Origin: Planctomycetota bacterium
GTDB taxonomy: Bacteria; Planctomycetota; UBA11346
Direction of reading: 5' to 3'
DNA: 11,583 nucleotides
NCBI GenBank assembly: GCA_013821615.1
Contig: JACDGQ010000053.1
Location: forward strand, 1 to 11,583
A program made the translations under genes and the position numbers. How positions within the stretch are numbered: the first letter of the stretch is position 1; each line of letters opens with the position of its first letter. A model generated the notes under the pieces. That model searched no databases. It saw nothing but the letters and a program-made list of their open reading frames with translations, and was not told the DNA's origin. Positions 1 through 6,031 of the stretch are shown here, one piece after another.

Positions 1-11
1 CGATCCCAGGG
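1..11 (+). repeat. Possible truncated copy of the 5895-5961 repeat unit
   Basis: The first 11 bases, CGATCCCAGGG, are identical to 5911-5921, the inner end of the left repeat arm plus the first loop base. The match begins at the window edge, so only the end of a possible further copy is visible. It would lie 12 nt downstream of the ATPase stop codon. The match is short and could be chance. Confidence 0.35.
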
Positions 12-22
12 TGAAGAGAACC

Positions 23-874
23 TCAGCCCCCCGCCCCCGCCATATAGTCATCCACCGTCGGTAACCGCTCCCGCCTGACGCCCAGCCGCGGGCGGCACGC
101 CAGCAACCCCTTGGTGTACGGATGTTGGGGATTGGTGAAGATCGCCTGTACCGGCCCCTGCTCGACGATCGCCCCGTGGCGCATCAGCACCACCCGGTCG
201 GCGAGCTCGGCGACCACGCCCAGGTCGTGCGTGATGAACAGCACCGCCAGGCCCTGCTCGCGCTGCAGACGCTTGATCAGCTCGAGGATCTGCGCCTGGA
301 TGGTGACGTCGAGGGCCGTGGTCGGCTCGTCGGCGATGAGCAGCTGCGGCCGGCAGGCCAGCGCCATGCTGATGCAGACGCGCTGGCGCATGCCGCCCGA
401 CAGTTCGTGCGGGTACTGGTCGGCGCGCGTCTCGGGCTGCGGGATGCCGACCAGGCGGAACAATTCGACGGTGCGTGCGCGCCGCGCCTTCTGATCCAGC
501 GCGGTGTGCAGGGCGAGTGCCTCGTCGACCTGGTCCCCGCAGGTCCAGGTCGGGTTGAGCGCGGTCATTGGCTCCTGGAAGATCATCCCCGCCTCGCCAC
601 CGCGCAACCGGCGCAGGCGCGCCTTGTCCATGTGCAGGATGTCCTCGCCCTTCCACAGGATGCGGCCGCGCGGATAGGTCGCGGGCGGTTCCTGCAGAAG
701 TCGCAGCACGGACATCGAGGAGACCGATTTCCCCGAGCCGGATTCGCCGACCAGGGCGACGACCTCGCCAGCGGACACGGAGAAGCTGATGCCCTTCACC
801 GCCTCGACGCTGCGGTCGCGCAGAGCAAAAGTCACATGCAGATCATCGAACTGGAGGAGGGGCGCTTCGCTCAT
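23..874 (-). CDS. oppD: Oligopeptide/YejF-type ABC transporter ATP-binding protein (single ATPase)
   Basis: A 283-residue cytoplasmic ATPase that would power import through the two permeases encoded upstream. All ABC motifs are intact: Walker A GESGSGKS (43-50), Q-loop Gln100, signature LSGGM (158-162), Walker B LLIADEP with Glu183 (178-184), D-loop ALD (187-189) and H-loop His216. HPYTKGLL (251-258) marks the short tail typical of the OppD/DppD family. The region YPRGRI...GEDIL and the RADQYPHELSGG stretch resemble, from memory, the N-terminal half of the fused double ATPase YejF. The protein stops about 45 residues earlier than classical OppD (about 330) and lacks the usual Cys-containing C-terminal motif. 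The gene begins 10 nt after the YejE-like permease stop; only a weak GGAA precedes the ATG. A partner ATPase (OppF-like) is expected beyond base 1 but is not in view. The family is certain; the substrate is unknown. Confidence 0.95.
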   Translation of the reverse strand: MSEAPLLQFDDLHVTFALRDRSVEAVKGISFSVSAGEVVALVGESGSGKSVSSMSVLRLLQEPPATYPRGRILWKGEDILHMDKARLRRLRGGEAGMIFQEPMTALNPTWTCGDQVDEALALHTALDQKARRARTVELFRLVGIPQPETRADQYPHELSGGMRQRVCISMALACRPQLLIADEPTTALDVTIQAQILELIKRLQREQGLAVLFITHDLGVVAELADRVVLMRHGAIVEQGPVQAIFTNPQHPYTKGLLACRPRLGVRRERLPTVDDYMAGAGG

Positions 875-884
875 GGGGTTCCAT

Positions 885-2114
885 TCACTGCCGCTGCTTC
901 GGGTCGATCGCTTCGCGCAGGTTGTTGCCGAGCAGGTTCAATGTCATCACGATCGCGAAGATCGCGAGTCCCGGGGTGTAGATCAGCCACGGGTAGCGGA
1001 TGTTTTCGCGACCCTGCTCGAGCAGCACACCCCAGCTCGGCGCCGTGGGATCGCCCAGGCCGACGAAGGCGAGCGCGCTTTCCGCGCCCACCGAGCCGGC
1101 GATGCCGAAGGTGAGCGAGATCAGCAGCGGCGCGATCGCGTTGGGCAGGATGTGCCGGAACATGATCCGCCAGCGCGGCAGGCCGAGGGCCTCGACGGCG
1201 GTGACGTAGTCGCGCACCGCGTGCGCCAGGAATTCGCCGCGCACCAGGCGCGCCGTCCCGGCCCAGCTGGTGATCCCGATCACGGTCATGATTAGGAAGA
1301 TGTCGCGGCCGAGCATCGCCACCACGGTCAGGATGAGGATGAAGGTCGGGAAGCACATCATGATCTCGACGATACGCTGCAGGACCAGGTCGACCCAGCC
1401 GCCGAAATAGCCGCTGACCGCGCCAACCACCAGGCCGATCAGGAACGATAGCCCAGCCGCCACCAGTCCCACCGTCAGACTGATGCGCGCGCCGAAGAAC
1501 AGGTGGGTCAGGACATCGTGCCCGCCTGCATCGGTGCCGAGCCAATAGTGCCCGCCGGTGACCGGATTCATGGTGCCGGGCGACTGCAATATCGCGCCGG
1601 GGTAGGTGGCGTCGAAGCGGTGCTTGACCGGGGTGAACACGGCGAAGGGGCGCTTGGCCTCGGGCAGCGCGCTCCATTCCTGGATGCCCGACGCAGTGAA
1701 GGGGCGGTGGTCCCAGACGGCGACGCGGCCACCATGCCCCGGGAACACCGGCAGCAGGCAGAAGGTGCCGACCAGCGCCAGGGACGCGACTCCGATCTTG
1801 ATCCGGCCGGTCACACCGATGCGCCGCCCCAGCGTGGCGAACACCACCGCGAGGACGGGCAGCAGCAGCGCCAGGACGTTGAAGTAGACGTCGTAGATCT
1901 TCTCGTAGCTGCGCCGGTTGAAGAGGTCCCAGATCAGCGGGAAGCGCAACCCGTCCTGGTCCCACCACACCAGCGCCACCTCGTTGGAGAGGAACGGCGC
2001 GTAGATCCCGGTCAGCACGATCAGGGCGAGCATGCCCAGCCCGTAGCGCGAACTGCGCCGCGCCAGGAACCGGGACCACGCGAGCTGTGCCGGGGATCCG
2101 CCCTGCTCAGGCAT
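885..2114 (-). CDS. yejE: YejE/OppC-type ABC transporter permease
   Basis: Inner-membrane permease subunit, 409 residues. The C-terminal half is the binding-protein-dependent transport fold: WLGTDAGGHDVL (191-202), GARISLTVG (208-216), and an EAA coupling loop around RDYVTAVEALGLPRWRIMFRHILPNA (301-326), which contacts the ATPase. The N-terminal part resembles E. coli YejE: helix 27-43, then a stretch ending in a DGLRFPL motif like the YejE DGSWYFPL. The end (GVLLEQGRENI, then EAIDP) also matches that family. YejE is about 341 residues; the extra length here includes two more likely helices (79-95 and 107-123) before the extracytoplasmic loop. I chose ATG 2114, which overlaps the upstream stop (ATGCCTGA), giving likely translational coupling; GGGGG lies 4 nt upstream. 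An in-frame ATG at 2147 would add 11 residues and is less likely because it lies deeper inside the upstream gene. Confidence 0.92.
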   Translation of the reverse strand: MPEQGGSPAQLAWSRFLARRSSRYGLGMLALIVLTGIYAPFLSNEVALVWWDQDGLRFPLIWDLFNRRSYEKIYDVYFNVLALLLPVLAVVFATLGRRIGVTGRIKIGVASLALVGTFCLLPVFPGHGGRVAVWDHRPFTASGIQEWSALPEAKRPFAVFTPVKHRFDATYPGAILQSPGTMNPVTGGHYWLGTDAGGHDVLTHLFFGARISLTVGLVAAGLSFLIGLVVGAVSGYFGGWVDLVLQRIVEIMMCFPTFILILTVVAMLGRDIFLIMTVIGITSWAGTARLVRGEFLAHAVRDYVTAVEALGLPRWRIMFRHILPNAIAPLLISLTFGIAGSVGAESALAFVGLGDPTAPSWGVLLEQGRENIRYPWLIYTPGLAIFAIVMTLNLLGNNLREAIDPKQRQ

Positions 2115-3609
2115 AACGCCCCCGGATGCGCGGGTCGACGACCGCATAGAGCAGGTCGGAGATGAGGATGCCCACCAGCAGCAGCGAGACGGTGATCACC
2201 GTCGAGCCCATCAGCAGCGGCCCATCCTGCTGGATGGCTGCGTCGAGCATCAGCCAGCCCAGGCCGGGGATGCTGAAGATCAGCTCGACGATCAGCGCGC
2301 CCGAGAACAAGTCGGCGAGCAGGCCGCCGGCGAGCGTGATCATGGTGATCAGGCTGTTGCCGACGGCGTGGCGGTAGACCACGGCATCATCCCCGCAGCC
2401 CTTGGCGCGCGCGCTGCGCACGTAGTCGGCATCGAGCTGCTCGAGCAGGTTGGCGCGCATGTAGCGCGAGAGCGCGGTGAAGCTGTTGTAGCTGAGCACC
2501 ACCAGCGGCAGGAAGGCGTGCCAGAGGAGATCGAGCAGGTACTGCCCGGTGGGCAACCACAGCGCGTCATCGCTGGACAGCCCGCGGTTCGGGAACCAGG
2601 CCTTGGAGCCGCTCGTGTCGGTGCAGAAGTAGTAGAGCAGCAGCGTACCGAAGAACATTGACGGCATCGACCAGGCCAGGAACAGCGCGCTGGTCGTGAC
2701 GCGGTCCTCGAGCGAGCCGCTGCGCCGCGCCGAACGGATGCCGAGCAGGACGGAGCCCGCCCAGGCGATGACGATTGAGATGGTGTTGAGCCAGAAGGTC
2801 ACGTACCAGCGGTCAGCGATGACCGAGAACACGTAGTCCTTGCGGGATTCCGAGTAGAGCTGGGCGGTGAAGAGCTTGGCCATGAAGTCGCAGAAGCCGG
2901 TGCGAACGAGACTGTCGCTCCAGCGGGTGGCGCGCGCCGCGGTGAATTCCGCGTGCGTGCCGGGAACGGCGAACAGGGCGAGCAGGTCGGCGCGCTTGGC
3001 CGTGGCCTCCGGGTCGACGGTGGCGAAGCCCTGGGCGGTGTTGGTGTAGCGGATGCGGTCGTTGCGCAGGCGCTCGTTGCGCTCCTGGATCTGGTTGAGC
3101 CGCTGCGCCGGCATGCGGGCCAGGTCGCGCGCCGTGACCGTGACGTAGGCGCAGTAGCTGAGGGCCAGCGCCGCCGGCGCGTGCAGGGTGGCGAGACCGT
3201 CATCGGCGACGACCGCCAGCAGCGGCTCGACCAGCTGGGGCCCGCCGAGCCAGAGATCCTTCTCGATGCCATTGCGCGTGCTGGGCCGTTCGCGGTTCGG
3301 CCCGTCGCCCGCGCTGTCGCGCAGCCGCGCGACGACCTCGTCGCGCCCGGTGAACCCACGCAGGTTGATCAGCGCCGGCAGGTCGAGGCCGGAGCGGCGG
3401 AAACGGTCGATGTAGTTCTCGACGTCCTTGGCTGCGCCCTGCGCCTTGCGCTCGCCCGGGCCGCCCTCACCGCCACCCTTGCCGACGCCGGCCTGCATCT
3501 GGTCGACCAGGGTCGGCCCCTGCAGGCGCAGCACCGCGAAGTTGATGATGAGGATCCCGATGAAGGTCGGGATCATCAGCAGCAGGCGCCTGATGATGTA
3601 GGCGGTCAT
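2107..3609 (-). CDS. yejB: YejB/OppB-type ABC transporter permease with enlarged extracytoplasmic domain
   Basis: Inner-membrane permease partner of the YejE-like subunit, 500 residues. The start, AYIIRRLLLMIPTFIGIL (3-20), closely matches the YejB start, and a Gly-rich stretch after helix 1 (41-51) has a counterpart in YejB. Helix 1 spans about 9-29. Residues 31-265 form one long hydrophilic, mainly helical loop expected outside the cytoplasm. The typical permease core follows: VIADRWYVTFWLN (263-275), helices to about residue 490, an EAA coupling loop with DYVRSARAKGCGDDAVVYRHA (395-415), and SDLLYAVVDPRI (484-495), which is like the YejB end. OppB is about 306 residues and YejB about 364, so the loop is unusually large. 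The gene lies 20 nt after the binding-protein stop and overlaps the next permease by 8 nt. No good Shine-Dalgarno precedes ATG 3609, so coupling from the upstream gene is likely. Confidence 0.93.
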   Translation of the reverse strand: MTAYIIRRLLLMIPTFIGILIINFAVLRLQGPTLVDQMQAGVGKGGGEGGPGERKAQGAAKDVENYIDRFRRSGLDLPALINLRGFTGRDEVVARLRDSAGDGPNRERPSTRNGIEKDLWLGGPQLVEPLLAVVADDGLATLHAPAALALSYCAYVTVTARDLARMPAQRLNQIQERNERLRNDRIRYTNTAQGFATVDPEATAKRADLLALFAVPGTHAEFTAARATRWSDSLVRTGFCDFMAKLFTAQLYSESRKDYVFSVIADRWYVTFWLNTISIVIAWAGSVLLGIRSARRSGSLEDRVTTSALFLAWSMPSMFFGTLLLYYFCTDTSGSKAWFPNRGLSSDDALWLPTGQYLLDLLWHAFLPLVVLSYNSFTALSRYMRANLLEQLDADYVRSARAKGCGDDAVVYRHAVGNSLITMITLAGGLLADLFSGALIVELIFSIPGLGWLMLDAAIQQDGPLLMGSTVITVSLLLVGILISDLLYAVVDPRIRGRYA

Positions 3610-3629
3610 GGGTCAGGCGGCCGCGCTGT

Positions 3630-5666
3630 TCACGGGCGGAAGTGCCAATACATGCGCCGCAGGCTGGTCTTGATCAGGGGATTGAGGCGGTCGAGGCTCT
3701 CGTCGACGCCGTCGAGGTACTGCTCCTTGGCAGCCTTGCCGCGGTTCTGCCAGATGAGGATGCCCTCGGAGCTGCGGAAGAAGGTGTAGGGCTGCTCCTC
3801 GTGAATGATCGCCTGGAGCTCCTTGACGATGGCGATGCGCGCCGGCGTCTCGAAGGTCTCGCGCAGCTTCACCGCCAGCTCGTCGACGCGCGGGTTGATG
3901 AATCCGCAGTGGTTGCTGCCGCCCTGCTGCTCGGCCTGGCTCGAGTGCCAGAGCTGGAAATAGTCGACGTCCCAGTCCGTCTGCCAGGAGCCGACCAGCG
4001 CCTCGAAGTCGTGGTCCTCGTACACGCGCATCATCTCCTTGAACTCGACGGTCTTGAGCTGCATGTCGACACCGATCTTGCGCAGCTCGTTCTTGTAGAT
4101 CAGCAGCATGCTGTCGAGTTCCGCGACGTGCGCGCCGTAGATCATGGTGAAGCGGAAGTCCTTCTTGTTCCCGTCGACCACCTTGTCGAGGGTCCCGTCA
4201 CCATCGCTGTCCTTCCAGCCGGCCTCGGCGAGCAGCGCCTTGGCGCGCTCGAGATCGAAAGCGTAGGGCTTGAGGTCGGTGTTCTCGTACTGCGAGCCCG
4301 GCGCCACGTCGGTCAGCACCGGCAGGCCGAGACCGAAGAACACCTCGGAGATGATGCGGTCCTTCGGGAAGGCATGGCTCATGGCCTTGCGCACGCGCTT
4401 GTCGGCGAACAGCGGGTTGCGGATGTTCCAGCCCAGGTACGAGAAGGCCATGCGCCGGGAACGTTCCCAGGCCAGCTCGCCCTTGCGACCGGCCTTGGGA
4501 TCGGCCTGGTCGAGCGCGGCGAAACGCGCCTCGTGGTGGTCGAGGACCTCGCTCTTGTACTTCAACGGCGTCAGGCCGTGGTAGTGCACCTGGCCGTTCT
4601 TGAAGGCGATCAGCTGGGCGTCGTCATTCTTCACCTCGAGATTCCACTCGATGGTGTCGAAGTGGTAGGGCACGCCCCAGTAGTCGGGGTTGCGGCGCAG
4701 ACGCAGGACCTTGTCCGGGACGTACTCGTCGAGCATGTAGGCGCCGACTCCAGCGACCCCGCGCAACTCGTCGAACCAGTGCTGGTTGAAAGTCACACCG
4801 AGCTTCTCCTTCGCGATCGGCGAGCCATCGGCAGCGCAGCCGTAGATGTGGCGGGGTATCGGCGACAGCCCCAGGCTCGCGGACAGGCTGTTGAAGGTCT
4901 TCTTCTTCCACACCATCCGGAAGGTGTACGGGTCGACGACCTCGGCGTGATCGATGTCCTCGTAGTAGTTGCGCAGGCTGGGGCAGTCGACCGCAGGGTC
5001 GAGCGTGAGATCGATGGCGAATTTGAAGTCGTCCGCGGTCAGCTCGACATCCCTGTCGAGCCAGGCGAAGGCAGGTTGCTTGGCGATCTTGGGCCGCTGC
5101 CATTTCACCCCGCGGCGCAGGACGAAGGTGTAGGTCTTGTAGTCGTCGCTGATGATGACCTGGGTCGCCAGGCTCTCGCTCCACTGCTCCGGATGAGTTA
5201 CCGGGCGATCGCAGAGTCCGTCCGTTGCAACCTCGTACACGGCATGGCTGACCGAAGAGTTGTCGGTCAGGGGATTGAGGCGGCGCGGGGTGTCGTAGAA
5301 CAGCTTGAGCGTCCCGCCCTGCCATTCCGGATGATAGTAGGAGCGATCGTAAGGAATCAGGAAATTGACCCCGAGCTTGGGATTGCCGTCGCGCTCCTTG
5401 CCATCCGCCACCGGCGTCGCTGATGTGGCGCCGGTCTGCGGCGCGGTTCCGACCGTGGGTGGTGGAGTCGGGACGAAGGCCGGCTTGCGTGCGATCTGCT
5501 CGGCCAGGTCCTTGTTCGTGCGTTCGAGATCCTCCAGCGCCCGGTTCAGCCGATCGATGCTCTCGCTCACCTTCTCGAGTTGCTGCGGCTGCCGCCAGCG
5601 GTCGACCGCCATGTAGACCAGCAGCACAGCGGTGAGGACCAGCAGCGACCACTTGGCACCGTTCAT
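3630..5666 (-). CDS. Membrane-anchored family 5 solute-binding protein with N-terminal coiled coil
   Basis: Extracytoplasmic binding component of the importer, 678 residues; first gene of the operon. A hydrophobic helix (6-21) is followed by a coiled coil (30-58) with ideal heptads: a = L30, I37, L44, N51, I58; d = V33, L40, L47, L54. A Pro/Thr/Gly-rich linker (61-97) leads to the SBP_bac_5 (OppA/DppA) domain (about 100-660). Family signs include GGTLKLFYDTP (117-127), TYTFVLRRGVKW (178-189), GAYMLDEYVPDKVLRLRRNPDYW (308-330), the late calcium-loop-like DSDGDGTLDK (486-495), and NHCGFINPRVDEL (585-597). There is no lipobox Cys and no clear signal-peptidase I site, so the helix probably stays as an anchor. 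ATG 5666 is preceded by GAGGT with a 6-nt spacer, which decides the start; the frame stays open to 5933 but that extension is compositionally non-protein. The ligand (peptide or other) cannot be read from sequence. Confidence 0.93.
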   Translation of the reverse strand: MNGAKWSLLVLTAVLLVYMAVDRWRQPQQLEKVSESIDRLNRALEDLERTNKDLAEQIARKPAFVPTPPPTVGTAPQTGATSATPVADGKERDGNPKLGVNFLIPYDRSYYHPEWQGGTLKLFYDTPRRLNPLTDNSSVSHAVYEVATDGLCDRPVTHPEQWSESLATQVIISDDYKTYTFVLRRGVKWQRPKIAKQPAFAWLDRDVELTADDFKFAIDLTLDPAVDCPSLRNYYEDIDHAEVVDPYTFRMVWKKKTFNSLSASLGLSPIPRHIYGCAADGSPIAKEKLGVTFNQHWFDELRGVAGVGAYMLDEYVPDKVLRLRRNPDYWGVPYHFDTIEWNLEVKNDDAQLIAFKNGQVHYHGLTPLKYKSEVLDHHEARFAALDQADPKAGRKGELAWERSRRMAFSYLGWNIRNPLFADKRVRKAMSHAFPKDRIISEVFFGLGLPVLTDVAPGSQYENTDLKPYAFDLERAKALLAEAGWKDSDGDGTLDKVVDGNKKDFRFTMIYGAHVAELDSMLLIYKNELRKIGVDMQLKTVEFKEMMRVYEDHDFEALVGSWQTDWDVDYFQLWHSSQAEQQGGSNHCGFINPRVDELAVKLRETFETPARIAIVKELQAIIHEEQPYTFFRSSEGILIWQNRGKAAKEQYLDGVDESLDRLNPLIKTSLRRMYWHFRP

Positions 5667-5672
5667 GGGCAG

Positions 5673-5677
5673 ACCTC
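5673..5677 (-). promoter_or_regulatory. Shine-Dalgarno site of the binding-protein gene
   Basis: GAGGT on the minus strand, 6 nt before ATG 5666. It is the best ribosome binding site in the operon and fixes the start of the first gene against the longer open frame reaching 5933. Confidence 0.7.
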
Positions 5678-5894
5678 GCGCGGGGAGAGTAAGGACCAAA
5701 GCATCCGGGCCAAGGACCCACCGCGCCACAGATCCGGCTGAGGCCCACCGGCGTATGAGCGGGGGCGCGGGGACGGGGACGACCGGGTGGACGCCCTCGG
5801 CACGGGATCCTTCCAGGCCCGCACCCGCATGCGCTACCAGGGGCTGGTGAAAGTGCGGCGGAAGTCGCGCGCCCAGCACGGATGCCATGCCCGT

Positions 5895-5961
5895 GCCGAG
5901 TACAATTCGGCGATCCCAGGGAGGCGGCGCCACCGCCTGGGATCGCCGAGTTGTACTCGGC
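5895..5961. repeat. 26-bp inverted repeat of palindromic units (BIME/REP-like)
   Basis: The left arm (5895-5920) and right arm (5936-5961) are inverted copies with one mismatch in 26 (T5906 against G5950, which would be a U-G wobble pair in RNA), around a 15-nt GC-rich loop centred on GGCGCC. Each arm starts with its own small palindrome: GCCGAGT-TGT-ACTCGGC at 5945-5961 is perfect 7+3+7, and GCCGAGT-ACA-ATTCGGC at 5895-5911 has one mismatch. The DNA or RNA could thus form one long hairpin or two short ones. No T-run follows on either strand, so it is not a standard intrinsic terminator. It lies about 70 nt after the stop of the unknown coiled-coil gene and 229 bp upstream of the importer operon start codon. 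The arrangement resembles paired REP sequences; a transcription-factor operator pair is another possibility. Confidence 0.85.
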
Positions 5962-6031
5962 CAGGAAGCAGGGGCGGCCCAGTCGGGGTCGCCCGCCGCG
6001 CTGCTCGCATAACGTCAGCCGTCAGTCGCGC

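Larger units (their letters stand above)
5667..6031. other. Intergenic region between the unknown coiled-coil gene and the importer operon
   Basis: A 365-bp stretch without a credible gene. It must hold the operon promoter, since transcription runs leftwards from here, but no convincing -35/-10 pair stands out; the best minus-strand candidate is TTGGCC...TACTCT with a 16-nt spacer at about 5682-5709, and it is weak. The notable content is the inverted repeat at 5895-5961. The bases on either side of that repeat show no other structure I can support. Confidence 0.7.

Noticed and set aside
1045..1060. GGGATCGCC inside the YejE-like gene, partly matching the repeat
   Set aside because: Only 9-10 bases match, it is inside coding sequence, and the flanking palindrome is absent.
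2115..2147. Longer start for the YejE-like permease at ATG 2147
   Set aside because: It lies within the preceding permease gene; the ATG at 2114 overlapping the stop codon is the usual coupled arrangement.
4180..4209. Calcium-loop-like DSDGDGTLDK in the binding protein as a dockerin or EF-hand
   Set aside because: This loop is common at the same place in family 5 binding proteins and occurs only once here.
3642..5423. 593-codon plus-strand frame within the binding-protein gene
   Set aside because: Antisense to a clear family 5 binding protein; the Val/Leu/Asp-rich composition has no domain features.
5667..5933. Upstream extension of the binding protein to ATG 5933 (767 aa)
   Set aside because: It would start in the loop of the inverted repeat, add Pro/Arg-rich sequence before the membrane helix, and ignore the good GAGGT site before ATG 5666.
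5895..5961. Inverted repeat as a CRISPR array or insertion-sequence remnant
   Set aside because: There are only two units, inverted instead of direct, with no regular spacers, no transposase fragment and no target-site duplication visible at its borders.
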